From Methanoculleus chikugoensis (lineage in GTDB: Archaea > Halobacteriota > Methanomicrobia > Methanomicrobiales > Methanoculleaceae), in the NCBI RefSeq assembly GCF_900095385.1, contig NZ_FMID01000030.1, positions 1-38,246 of the forward strand: 38,246 nt of DNA, read 5' to 3'. Shown here in pieces: positions 1 through 8,214 of the stretch. Position 1 is the first letter of the stretch. Every line of letters begins with the position of its first letter. The translations under genes were made by a program, and so were the position numbers. The notes under the pieces were generated by a model that was not told where the DNA came from, searched no databases, and was given only the letters and a program-made list of their open reading frames with translations.

Positions 1-252
1 ACGAAATGCAATCCTCGTTTTTTCCAGAATTGAGATATTCTGGAGGAGTATCCACCATTTTTGGTGAAGCTCACTGGTCGCAACTGCTTCAGTATCTGTT
101 TCGCAATGAATAACTACCCCAAAAAGATTTTTGTGGATTGGATGAACGAGTTGATAGACCTCGAGGCCATCTGAACAACAGCGTACAGTACCTATTGACC
201 CTGATGATAAGAACTCCTTGCCTTTTGGAAACGATGGTCTGTTTTTTATCAT
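1..252 (-). CDS. Hypothetical protein, third gene of the Hsp70 operon, truncated by the window edge
   Basis: An open frame begins with ATG at 252 (MIKNRPSFPKGKEF...) and stays open for 84 codons to position 1, so the C-terminus lies outside the window. It starts 9 nt after the end of the Hsp70 stop codon on the same strand, so it is probably the third gene of that operon. I see no recognisable motif: no J-domain HPD, signal peptide or membrane segment in the visible part. The sequence is mixed alpha/beta in character, with a Cys pair near residues 29-30 and a Trp-Trp pair near residues 66-67. Codon use is AT-rich like the two upstream genes and unlike the GC-rich rest of the window. Function unknown; the operon position suggests a client or partner of the Hsp70/GrpE-like pair. 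Confidence 0.55.
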   Translation of the reverse strand, partial: MIKNRPSFPKGKEFLSSGSIGTVRCCSDGLEVYQLVHPIHKNLFGVVIHCETDTEAVATSELHQKWWILLQNISILEKTRIAFR

Positions 253-261
253 GTGCACACA

Positions 262-2802
262 TTATTTTCGTTTTATTCCAGGTTCAAATCTCTCTTCCTC
301 CTCTGCTTGCACGGTACTCTTTGGCAGTAATTCCCAGAGGCCTTTGATTATCTCTTTTAAGGTGTCACCATCTCCACGACTAATTGCACCTTGCCCAAGT
401 GCAATCAGTCGTTGGGATTCTTGTATGTTAACAAAACTCTCTCTGTTTTCGCACAACTCCTCAAAAACTTGCCTAATATACCAATCCTGCTCGAAGAGAA
501 TTCTCCACCTTAAGTTATCCATGTCCTTGGTTATTTTAATTAATGCCCGCTCATTTTCCTCGTCAACTTTTTTATCTGCTTCATAATTCAATAGTTCAAA
601 CTCTTTTTTATCTATCGAGGTTCCCCACGTGGTCACAACTTCTTGAGTTATCGCTCTATACTCTCGCAATTCTCGTAAAACGATTGAAAATTTCCTTTTA
701 ACGGAAATATCGTTCTCGATTCTGCTAAGATCTCCTCGTATTTCTTTTGACTTCTCAATCACTCGTTTTGCATCATCTGGATCGTTTGAACTTTTGTTTT
801 GGTATCTTTTATTTTCCTCGGTGAGTTCTTCTAGTTTCATTCTAATTTCATTCAACTCTTTTTTAATATTACTGGCACTGCTTTCTTCTTGGGCAAACTC
901 ATTTAAATTGACTATTCTTTCAAGATGATTGTCAATCTCCCTATCAACCTCTTTTACCTTCTCAACAACAATATCTTCACTCTCTTTTGGGACATAGACT
1001 CGTTCCTGAAAATACTGACCGATTACGGGAACAAAGGCCTGCACTTTCATGAGCCTGGATGTGGAAATCTCAATTGAAATTTCAATGTCCGCTCCTTCAG
1101 GAATCGGCCTTCGAATCTCTTCAGAGCGGATTTTAAGCGCACCGACAATGTTATTCGCTTCTGGATCTGCTAGGTTTTCACCCTCCCAGATCTTTATCGC
1201 AAGATAATCATCGTTTAGGCCAGGGGTTAATGTCTTTTTCGCTGTATAGGTGATATTCTTAAACGCGGGAAGTGGGGTTGAGCGACTAAAGATAATATCT
1301 ATCTCTTTTTTCCTGTCATTATTGATAACTTCTACACCAATTGTATGTGGTAGAGGTGGCTCTGAAAGAGTCAATCCGTGACGGATTATTATTTTTTCTG
1401 GATTTGGAGTGAGGTCATTGCCTTTTTCATCTCTGGCATAGATCCAGAATTTATTTGTTGTATCTTCTAGTAAATAGGCATCAAACTCGAAGTAGTCATC
1501 TTTTACGGGAATCCAACCGCTATCCCAATGGTTGGACTCTGATTGGATTGATATTTCAATTGATTGAGTGCCTTTGGGTTTTCTCTCAACCTTTCCAGCA
1601 ACTAATGTTGTTGTTTCAGCCCAGACTGGTTCGTATGCAAGGTTGAGAACAACCTCAGACTCTGAATAATTTTCAGTTGTAGGAAGATTGGTACGTTTTG
1701 GTAATGGTAGTGTGGATGCATAGATTGCAGCACCGCGAGCAACAACAGTCATTGGATCAATTGAGAATTCTAAACGAATGCCTAAATGTGATTTGAGCAT
1801 TTCTCGTAATATTGGCATATAAGTAGATCCCCCTACCAATATTACTGTCTCAATATCACTTGTGGTTAACTTCGCGTTTTTCAATGCGCTTTTACAGAGC
1901 TCAATTGTTTTTAGAATATATGGTTCGACCAATGGTTGCAGGTCCATTCTAGTAATTGGGATATCCGCCTCAATTACGGCGCCCTGTAGATCATCTCCAA
2001 CATCAAAAATACTGATAATTGTTCTGTCTGAATAACTTAATTCTATTTTAGCTTCTTCCGCTTTTACTCTCAGTATTTGAGACAACCTTCGATGAAATGT
2101 TGGATTCTCCTGTTGACTGGGCAATCTGAAATTAGTTTCCAGGTGTGGCCAGAGTATTGTTTCCACAATTAATCGATCGAAATCCTTACCCCCAAGCATG
2201 TTGTTCCCTTGATGTGCCAGAATTGACATGTTACCATCTTTGGTGGAAATAAGGGCGAGATCAAAAGTTCCACCGCCAAGATCGTACACAAGCCATTTTT
2301 TATCCCGGGAATCCGCTTTCATGCCATACGCGATTGACGCGGCGAGGGGTTCCTGCAATAGAGGAGCATCTTCAAGCCCAGCAAGAGTTGCTGCACGAGC
2401 CGTTGCTTCACATTGAAGTTGACCGAATGCTGCAGGTACAGTAATTACAGCACATTCTACTTTTTCGTCAGTTTGAAGCCGAACGTCGGCTAGTAGAGAT
2501 TTTAAAACCTCAGCTGATAACTCTTCAGGAGATAGGGAAAGCGAGGCTGCTGAAAAATTAATTTTATCGCTTTGTCCCATAAGGCGTTTGAATTCTGATG
2601 CGACGTTTTCTGGGTCTAAAATAAGGGTCTGATACGCCCTTTTTCCACAAAGAATGCGCTTATTTTTGTCTATCCTTATAACAGATGGAGTCAATTCATT
2701 TTGGTCGCGATTCTTAATAACACGGATGTTTGTTCCATCAAATTTTGCTATCGCTGAATTAGTCGTGCCAAGATCAATACCATAATTTATCATATCAGTC
2801 AT
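262..2802 (-). CDS. Hsp70-family chaperone with long C-terminal coiled coil
   Basis: This 846-residue protein has an N-terminal Hsp70/actin-fold ATPase domain (about residues 5-370). It shows the phosphate-1 motif GIDLGTTNS (8-16), the phosphate-2 motif VYDLGGGTFD (about 172-181) and the adenosine motif VILVGGST (about 320-327). A beta-rich substrate-binding-like region (about 390-620) follows, then a charged coiled coil (about 630-840) rich in Glu, Lys and Arg. Housekeeping DnaK is about 610-640 residues and ends in a helical lid; here the tail is much longer, and there is no DnaK-like Gly/Met-rich linker or EEVD-type end. The gene starts 1 nt after the stop of the upstream GrpE-like gene, implying coupling. 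Base composition is AT-rich compared with its neighbours. It is therefore probably an accessory, horizontally acquired Hsp70 rather than the cell's main DnaK. ATPase activity is a safe inference; the client is unknown. Confidence 0.9.
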   Translation of the reverse strand: MTDMINYGIDLGTTNSAIAKFDGTNIRVIKNRDQNELTPSVIRIDKNKRILCGKRAYQTLILDPENVASEFKRLMGQSDKINFSAASLSLSPEELSAEVLKSLLADVRLQTDEKVECAVITVPAAFGQLQCEATARAATLAGLEDAPLLQEPLAASIAYGMKADSRDKKWLVYDLGGGTFDLALISTKDGNMSILAHQGNNMLGGKDFDRLIVETILWPHLETNFRLPSQQENPTFHRRLSQILRVKAEEAKIELSYSDRTIISIFDVGDDLQGAVIEADIPITRMDLQPLVEPYILKTIELCKSALKNAKLTTSDIETVILVGGSTYMPILREMLKSHLGIRLEFSIDPMTVVARGAAIYASTLPLPKRTNLPTTENYSESEVVLNLAYEPVWAETTTLVAGKVERKPKGTQSIEISIQSESNHWDSGWIPVKDDYFEFDAYLLEDTTNKFWIYARDEKGNDLTPNPEKIIIRHGLTLSEPPLPHTIGVEVINNDRKKEIDIIFSRSTPLPAFKNITYTAKKTLTPGLNDDYLAIKIWEGENLADPEANNIVGALKIRSEEIRRPIPEGADIEISIEISTSRLMKVQAFVPVIGQYFQERVYVPKESEDIVVEKVKEVDREIDNHLERIVNLNEFAQEESSASNIKKELNEIRMKLEELTEENKRYQNKSSNDPDDAKRVIEKSKEIRGDLSRIENDISVKRKFSIVLRELREYRAITQEVVTTWGTSIDKKEFELLNYEADKKVDEENERALIKITKDMDNLRWRILFEQDWYIRQVFEELCENRESFVNIQESQRLIALGQGAISRGDGDTLKEIIKGLWELLPKSTVQAEEEERFEPGIKRK

Positions 2803-2803
2803 C

Positions 2804-3211
2804 TTACTCCTCGTGGATCAACATTGGTACGTCTTCCAGCGTACCTTTTTCGAGAATAACTTGACCTTGATTTATAACCTGGCCATTCAATAAGACAAGA
2901 GGTTCAATTACCTCCTTGATAGTAACTGATCCTTTTGGTAGTTGCGAATTTTCCTCGATATCAATTACTTCCAATGCCATCCCAGCATCATATGCTTGAT
3001 TCTTTAGTTCGACAAACGAAATGCCTTCTTTTTCAAACAAATAGAAGAGGTTTAAAATTGAATGCCTGATTACTGTAAATTGCTTCTCTTTAATGGGCTC
3101 AATGTGATTTCGAAGACGCCAAACTTCAACAGCACATTTAATGAAATTTTTTCTCTCAATTTCGAATGTATTTCTCTTGGTAACATTCACGTCACAAATG
3201 CCCCCGACCAT
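2804..3211 (-). CDS. GrpE-like nucleotide exchange factor (putative)
   Basis: A 135-residue protein lying immediately upstream of the Hsp70 gene. The C-terminal half (about residues 75-125) resembles the GrpE beta domain: an acidic stretch, then PKGSVTIKEVIEPLVLLNG and a GQVI(N)xGQVIL segment, matching the family pattern of a Gly- or Pro-led strand, 'G-Y-x-L-x-G-x-x-L-R-x-A-x-V'. The N-terminal part is predicted helical but is short, as if the long GrpE dimerisation helix were reduced. GrpE releases ADP from Hsp70, so a dedicated exchange factor fits the operon. The residue match is partial and made by eye; it could instead be an unrelated small Hsp70 cofactor. ATG at 3211 was chosen; an internal GTG eight codons in is an alternative. 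AT-rich like its operon partners. Confidence 0.6.
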   Translation of the reverse strand: MVGGICDVNVTKRNTFEIERKNFIKCAVEVWRLRNHIEPIKEKQFTVIRHSILNLFYLFEKEGISFVELKNQAYDAGMALEVIDIEENSQLPKGSVTIKEVIEPLVLLNGQVINQGQVILEKGTLEDVPMLIHEE

Positions 3212-3235
3212 TTACATTAAGTGATTCTAAAACAA

Positions 3236-3256
3236 CATTAGATAAATAACTTATTA
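3236..3256 (-). promoter_or_regulatory. Putative archaeal promoter of the GrpE-like/Hsp70 operon
   Basis: On the minus strand the sequence AAGTTATTTATC lies about 35 nt before the GrpE-like ATG. It resembles a BRE/TATA element and would put the transcription start near 3218-3222, giving a very short leader. No Shine-Dalgarno sequence is evident before the ATG, which agrees with leaderless translation. The rest of the 252-nt gap (3212-3463) is AT-rich and holds no gene I can support. Confidence 0.45.
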
Positions 3257-3463
3257 CTCAGATCACTCCTGCGTTAGTGGCTGAAAAACTTTTTACTTCT
3301 TTTAAGGGATTCTTACAGAGTACTGCGTGATCATAATTGCATTCGTTACGATCAACTGGCGATATTAACAAGCACCATGACTAAAAATTGGAGTAATTAT
3401 CCTGATACTTTACTGGAATGTAACTATAGAGGTACGTCCCGGCTAAAAACTGGGGGCTTCCCC

Positions 3464-4495
3464 TTACGCCTTTCTAAACACCTTCCAGAGATACGCGAGC
3501 CCGAAGCATCCCGAGAGCATCATGTCCCCGAAGGGCGCCGCCTGGTAGGCTTCCGGGAGCAGCCGGAGCCGGTTCGGGCCGGTGACGACAACGGCATCGG
3601 TCGTGAGGGGTTTGCTGATCGCCGCCCCGTGGCCGCCGTCGTCGAAGACCTCCTCCGAGGTCAGGGTGCCGTCGGCGAGCCGCCGGATGTAGCGCTGGAG
3701 TTTTTCGGGTTCGAGCGCGCCGGTGTGGTGCTCGAAGAGACCGTGGATCTCCCGCCCTTTCAGGGTGAAGCAGAGGGTGTGCCCGTTTCCGGCGTTGACG
3801 AGGGTCACCCCGGTCTTTGCCATGCGCCGGACCTCCGGGTCGCAGAGCGCCCCGATGAGGGCGACGGGGCCGGTGTCGGTGACGAGCGCGCCCGGCGCCT
3901 GGTGCCGGACGGCCTGCATCCTGGTCATGTCGGCGAGCGGCGGGTCGGCGGCGAGCGAGAGGATATCCCAGCCGCCGGCGTCCAGCCGCTCCTGCATCAG
4001 TTCGAACCGGTGGATGCGGTTGCTCCGGTGCGGCGAGTAGCCGTGATCCTGGACCGCTACGGCAACGTTCTGTGGGTAGTCCACGCCGAAGAGGGAGAGC
4101 GCCTGCCTTATTTCCTGCTTCATGTAGTCGGTGGTGCGGACGATCACCGCGTCCCCCGGTGGGGTGGCGCGGATCTCGACTCCAAGCGCCCGCACCCGTT
4201 CCGGGTCGTCGTGGAGGGTCGCGGCGGCCTCCGGCGTGGCGTAGACGGGAAGGTCGCGGGAGAGGTGTTCGCGTATCGCACCAGTGTTCGCGCCGCCGCC
4301 CATCAGGTGTCCGTCCAGGAAGACCGGGAGCCCGGCGCGGGTGGCCTGCCGGACCTTCTCCGCCGTCACCACGGTCGGGGAGGGGAGGACCAGTTTGATG
4401 CTGTTCTCGATCGATCGGCCGGGCTCGTAGACCAGGATGTCCTGGGTGCCCCGGCCGACGTCGATGGCAAGGAGTGATGTTTTGAGATCGATCAT
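3464..4495 (-). CDS. DUF1786 family protein (actin-fold ATPase-like)
   Basis: A 343-residue protein whose N-terminus LLAIDVGRGTQDILVY (about 8-23) is the phosphate-1 D-x-G-x-x-T loop of the actin/ASKHA fold, followed by a glycine-rich HLMGGGANTG segment and a C-terminal VNAGNGHTLCF motif. These features and the length match DUF1786, a family found in methanogens and some anaerobic bacteria and often labelled 'putative pyruvate formate-lyase activating enzyme' without experimental support. No radical-SAM CX3CX2C motif is present, so that label is misleading for chemistry. It lies 86 nt downstream of nrdD on the same strand, which may have helped create the label. A GAGG sequence about 10 nt before the ATG could be its ribosome-binding site. 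True role unknown; ATP or GTP binding is likely. Confidence 0.75.
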   Translation of the reverse strand: MIDLKTSLLAIDVGRGTQDILVYEPGRSIENSIKLVLPSPTVVTAEKVRQATRAGLPVFLDGHLMGGGANTGAIREHLSRDLPVYATPEAAATLHDDPERVRALGVEIRATPPGDAVIVRTTDYMKQEIRQALSLFGVDYPQNVAVAVQDHGYSPHRSNRIHRFELMQERLDAGGWDILSLAADPPLADMTRMQAVRHQAPGALVTDTGPVALIGALCDPEVRRMAKTGVTLVNAGNGHTLCFTLKGREIHGLFEHHTGALEPEKLQRYIRRLADGTLTSEEVFDDGGHGAAISKPLTTDAVVVTGPNRLRLLPEAYQAAPFGDMMLSGCFGLAYLWKVFRKA

Positions 4496-4581
4496 GGGTG
4501 TGCCTCACGCGCTGCCGCGGCGTCGTGCCGTGCAGTTCCTACATTGAGTTTTACCGGGGAGCAAAAAAGATATGTTCCCGG

Positions 4582-7500
4582 TCAGGCATCCGCCCGGTCC
4601 GCCGCCGGGGAGGTGCCGGCCGTCTTCCCCGTGTCCGGGCGCGCCGGCTTCAGTTCCCGGTACTCCTTCAGGGAGACCGTGAGGTCGCGGGTGAAGGCGA
4701 AGTAGCCGATCTGGGTCGTCCGGCAGAGATTCATCGCCATCTCCATCAGCCCCCGGGGGTCGGGACGCGCCTCCCCGAGCCAGATATGGAAGATGTTGCC
4801 GCCGTCCACGACGGGGAAGAAGACGTGCTCGATCTCGATCCTCTTTGTGAGCGGAACCGGGGCTCCCGGGGTGACGTGGGTGCCGTTCGTGTAGTAGATG
4901 GGGAGGTCGAGCGTCGTGCCGAGCATATCGAGCCCCTTATCAGCGTCGCCCTTGATGACCTTGATCGCGTGGTCGCGGAACCGCTCGTCGAGGAGGTCGG
5001 CGACCGCGAACCGCTGGCCGGTCGTCTCCGCCGGGGTGCGGGCGAGAGCGATCGTCATGTTGTGCTTCTTCGAGAGTTCGCGCGCATACATCTCGAGTTC
5101 GGTCATCGCCCGGACGGCGAGACGGAACGCCTCCTTCGACTCGTGGAGCTGGTGGCCGGTGAAGTGCTGCACCATCTCGTTGACCCCGACGACGCCGATG
5201 GTGTAGACGAGCCCTTCGAGATCCACGGCAACCGCGCCGCGTTCGCCGGTGTTCGGGTCCTTCGGGCGCTGCATCGCAAACGGCATCCTCCCGTTCGTCC
5301 GGATGAGGGACATCCAGCGGCGCTTGATACGGTAGAGATCGACGGCGATGTCCATGAGCGATTTCAGTTCGGAAAAGAGCCGTTCCTGGTCGCCTTCCGC
5401 CTTGTACGCCGCCCGCGGACAGTTGATCGACATCACCTGCCAGGACCCCATCGAGAAATGCTTCCCCTCCCGGAAGTAGAGTTTGTCCTCGAACTCGTCG
5501 TCCTCGTCGGCGAGGGAGGAAAATTGGTACGCGCAACATTGATAGCACGAGATCCCCTCTCCGGCCCCGCGGTAGGCGGGGATCTGGTTGTCATAGTAGG
5601 GGCTGCCGTACTTGGACGCGAGCTCGAACGTCATCAGGTAGAGGTCCTGGTAGGTGGGGAGATCGGGGTGTTCGCGGTTGAACTCTTCGTCCTCGGTGAG
5701 GAAGTCGGGCTCGATGCTGATCTCGGGTTTCGGGAAGGAGAAGGGCTTGCCCCAGTAGTCCCCCTCGAGCATCACCTCCATCAGCGCCTTGAAGAGGAGC
5801 CGCACCTCGCGCTCGAACTCGCCGTAGGTCCGGAGCGGTGCCTGCTCCCCGTTCCAGACCTTCCCGCGGTAGACGCAGGGCTTGTCCTTCCAGAGGGTCG
5901 GGACGCCGGGGGAGAGCTGGACCGACGAGAAGACCACCTGGCCGCCCCGGGCGACCATCATCTGGGTCATCTCGTAGACGAACATCTGCATCAGCTGCCG
6001 GATCTCCTCGTAGTCCATCCCCTCGAAGAAGGGCGCCATGAACGTGAGGAAGTTGTAGTAGCCCTGGCCGCCGGCGAAGTTCGTCTGGGCGGAGCCGAGG
6101 GCCTTGACCGCGTGGAGGACCGCCACCTCGGCCCGTTTCGCCGGGCCGGCGACCGAGGCCTTCGTCCCGTTGCCGTCGGGCATCAGGCCGTAGTAAAAGA
6201 AGTAGCGGAGATCCCAGTCCTGGCAGTTGTGGATGAGGAGGCCGTCGGAGGCATAGAACGTGTGGCTCTCCTCGCTCCCGTCGCCGTCGATGAAGAGGTC
6301 GTAGACGTACGCGCCGGTCGATTCCGCCGGAGTAACCTCGACGACGGTTTCCTTCCGTTCGGCGGTCCGTGTTCCCTTCACCGCGGAGAGGAACCCGTCG
6401 ATGTGGTCCTGCCGCGAATCAAGGAACGTGGCGTACCGGGCGAACGTCTCGATGTTCTTCCTGCCGTTGAGCTGGAGCCGGTAGAGCGTCCGCCGTTCTT
6501 CCCCGTCCCCGTAGAGTTCGACGATATGGGGAGTCATGCCGAGCGCCGCAAGAAGGAGCGAGAGCTCCTGCCGGAGCGCCGGCGATGCGGTGGAGTAGTT
6601 GACGATGCAGTCCGATTTTTCCGGGCGGTAGTATGCCGAACCGTCCCCGGTGAAGAGTGCGGAGAGGAACTCGTGGAGGAGCACGTCGTCCAGGTGGTAG
6701 ACGATCCAGGGGAGGCGTTTTCCTGCTGCTCCCTCGGGGATGGCAAAGACGTAGCGGAAGAGCAGGTAGGCCGTCTTGCCGCCGAAGTAGACCTGCAGCG
6801 CCCGGTTTCGCTCCACCTCGACCCCGTAGATGGTCGTGGTATCCGGAGCGCCGCCGGCAATCGTCGCATAGGTATTCAGGGCCATGCATGCCGCGGCCTG
6901 GATCGCAGGTGCCTGGTGGTTCTCCGTGATCGCGAGGTTGTACTGCCCGACTGCCGGTACGGCGTTGTAGTTGCCCTCGGCGACGAAGAACCCGAGGAGC
7001 CGGACGAGTTCCGGCGTAAGGGTGAGAAGGGCAGGCAGCTCGTGCTCGCTCCCGGTGACTCCGACGGTGGCTCCTGCATAATCCTCGATGCCGTAGCGGT
7101 TGCAGAAGGCTGCGAAGAGAGTAACCGGCATAATCCCGCGCGTATACCACTGCTTCTGATGTTCGACGCCAAGTACCCGCGAGATTTCGGCGTATGAAGC
7201 GGCCAGCCCGCTCTGCACCACGTGGCTGAAGATCCCTTCGGCACCGCGGACGTAGACGTTCCCGAGGAGTTCGGCCGGAACCGATGCGGATAGTTCCTGG
7301 ATAAGATCGATCGATCCGATCGTCTCCCCGCGGAGACCGTCGGTCCCGGATATCCGGTAGAGGGCGTCCCCGGGCCTGACCTCGTCGGCACGACGGACGG
7401 CCATCCCCTCATTGGTCCGCACCGGGATCCGGTGCTCCCCGGTGACCCGGAGCGTTCGTCCGCCTGATGTACGGATCCGGTGCATCTCGCCCGGATTCAC

Positions 7501-8214
7501 CTTCCTGCGAGTCACCTTTGCGACCCGTCTCCAGCCCTTCGGGGTGAGCGCGGAGAGGTCATCCGGGTGCCATTCGTCGCCCTCGATCGGGAGTTCGTCT
7601 GGACGGACGCTCCGGATCCGGTTATTCATCCGCACAGGTATGACCGTGCTCCCGTCGATACAGAACGGACGGGTCCCGAAGTATTCCAGGTCGTGGATGT
7701 GGAGATCGCCGCGGAGGTGGTGGTCCGCAAGGTCCGGGGGGAGTTGCAGGAGGTACTGCTCTTTGCTGATCTTGTCCGCCTTCTTCTTGTGCGAGGTCTC
7801 GGCGTTCTCCTGGAGGTTCGCGTTGTCGTGCGCCTCGAACCCGCGTCCGACGTCGATGAGATGCGCGTCGAAGACCGGGGTTCCCACCCGGGTGCAGACG
7901 TTGCGGTAGGGGACGAGGCCGCGCTCGAGGAGCGTCATGTTGACGATCTCGCGGATCAGGGGGCCGGAGAGCGACTGAAGGCCCAGCATCTGGATCTTCT
8001 TCTCGACCCTCCGGGCGATGTCCTTCGCCGTCTCCTCGTCGGCCCCCTCGTAGCCGTAGAAGGTCTCCACGAGCCGGGTCTCCTCCAGGATCTGCCTGAC
8101 GATCCGGTTCCGGTCCCAGTCGAGGAGGAAGCCGCGGGATGTCCTGACCTTCGGGAACGTCGGAACGAACTCCCCGAATAGAGTCGCCTGCGTCGACTTG
8201 CGGGTCAACCTCAT
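4582..8214 (-). CDS. nrdD: Anaerobic ribonucleoside-triphosphate reductase (class III) interrupted by an intein
   Basis: The precursor is 1210 residues; removing the intein (185-663) leaves about 731 residues, normal for NrdD. It reduces ribonucleotides to deoxyribonucleotides in the cytoplasm using a glycyl/thiyl radical. Visible family features include LHIHDLEYFGTRPF before the intein, CQDWDLRYFF after it, GGQGYYNFLTF, the Cys-rich GISCYQCCAYQF, and GVVGVNEMVQHFTG. An N-terminal ATP cone is absent, as in methanogen NrdD types. The start is ATG 8214, in an ATGA overlap with the upstream NrdH stop; the frame stays open further upstream, but that part is out-of-frame redoxin sequence. Odd point: the C-terminus (...TQIGYFAFTRDLTVSLKEY...) has no downstream Cys pairs and no RVxGY-type loop, and no frameshift in the following bases restores one. 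An nrdG activase gene is not in the window. Confidence 0.92.
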   Translation of the reverse strand: MRLTRKSTQATLFGEFVPTFPKVRTSRGFLLDWDRNRIVRQILEETRLVETFYGYEGADEETAKDIARRVEKKIQMLGLQSLSGPLIREIVNMTLLERGLVPYRNVCTRVGTPVFDAHLIDVGRGFEAHDNANLQENAETSHKKKADKISKEQYLLQLPPDLADHHLRGDLHIHDLEYFGTRPFCIDGSTVIPVRMNNRIRSVRPDELPIEGDEWHPDDLSALTPKGWRRVAKVTRRKVNPGEMHRIRTSGGRTLRVTGEHRIPVRTNEGMAVRRADEVRPGDALYRISGTDGLRGETIGSIDLIQELSASVPAELLGNVYVRGAEGIFSHVVQSGLAASYAEISRVLGVEHQKQWYTRGIMPVTLFAAFCNRYGIEDYAGATVGVTGSEHELPALLTLTPELVRLLGFFVAEGNYNAVPAVGQYNLAITENHQAPAIQAAACMALNTYATIAGGAPDTTTIYGVEVERNRALQVYFGGKTAYLLFRYVFAIPEGAAGKRLPWIVYHLDDVLLHEFLSALFTGDGSAYYRPEKSDCIVNYSTASPALRQELSLLLAALGMTPHIVELYGDGEERRTLYRLQLNGRKNIETFARYATFLDSRQDHIDGFLSAVKGTRTAERKETVVEVTPAESTGAYVYDLFIDGDGSEESHTFYASDGLLIHNCQDWDLRYFFYYGLMPDGNGTKASVAGPAKRAEVAVLHAVKALGSAQTNFAGGQGYYNFLTFMAPFFEGMDYEEIRQLMQMFVYEMTQMMVARGGQVVFSSVQLSPGVPTLWKDKPCVYRGKVWNGEQAPLRTYGEFEREVRLLFKALMEVMLEGDYWGKPFSFPKPEISIEPDFLTEDEEFNREHPDLPTYQDLYLMTFELASKYGSPYYDNQIPAYRGAGEGISCYQCCAYQFSSLADEDDEFEDKLYFREGKHFSMGSWQVMSINCPRAAYKAEGDQERLFSELKSLMDIAVDLYRIKRRWMSLIRTNGRMPFAMQRPKDPNTGERGAVAVDLEGLVYTIGVVGVNEMVQHFTGHQLHESKEAFRLAVRAMTELEMYARELSKKHNMTIALARTPAETTGQRFAVADLLDERFRDHAIKVIKGDADKGLDMLGTTLDLPIYYTNGTHVTPGAPVPLTKRIEIEHVFFPVVDGGNIFHIWLGEARPDPRGLMEMAMNLCRTTQIGYFAFTRDLTVSLKEYRELKPARPDTGKTAGTSPAADRADA
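6226..7662 (-). mobile_element. Intein with LAGLIDADG (DOD) homing endonuclease inside NrdD
   Basis: A 479-residue in-frame insertion splits the NrdD sequence between ...GTRPF and CQDWDLRYF. It begins with Cys (C185 of the precursor, CIDGSTVIP) and ends LLIHN followed by Cys, the class 1 splicing junction (N-terminal Cys, C-terminal His-Asn, +1 Cys). The block B-like TGEHRIPV segment is at about intein residues 74-81. Two LAGLIDADG-type motifs follow: LLGFFVAEGNYN (about 222-233) and FLSALFTGDGSAYY (about 332-345), so the homing endonuclease appears complete. The C-terminal block (YVYDLFIDG...HTFYASDGLLIHN) is also intact. Inteins occur at several NrdD sites in archaea and bacteria. Protein splicing and possibly active homing are expected. 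Confidence 0.93.

Noticed and set aside
278-300. GGTTCAAATC, similar to a tRNA T-loop
   Set aside because: It lies inside the end of the Hsp70 gene, and no acceptor, D or anticodon stems can be formed around it.
4498-7197. Long plus-strand open frame antisense to nrdD, potentially 899 codons
   Set aside because: It mirrors the codon bias of the GC-rich nrdD gene, has no recognisable domain, and would overlap a well-supported enzyme and its intein entirely.
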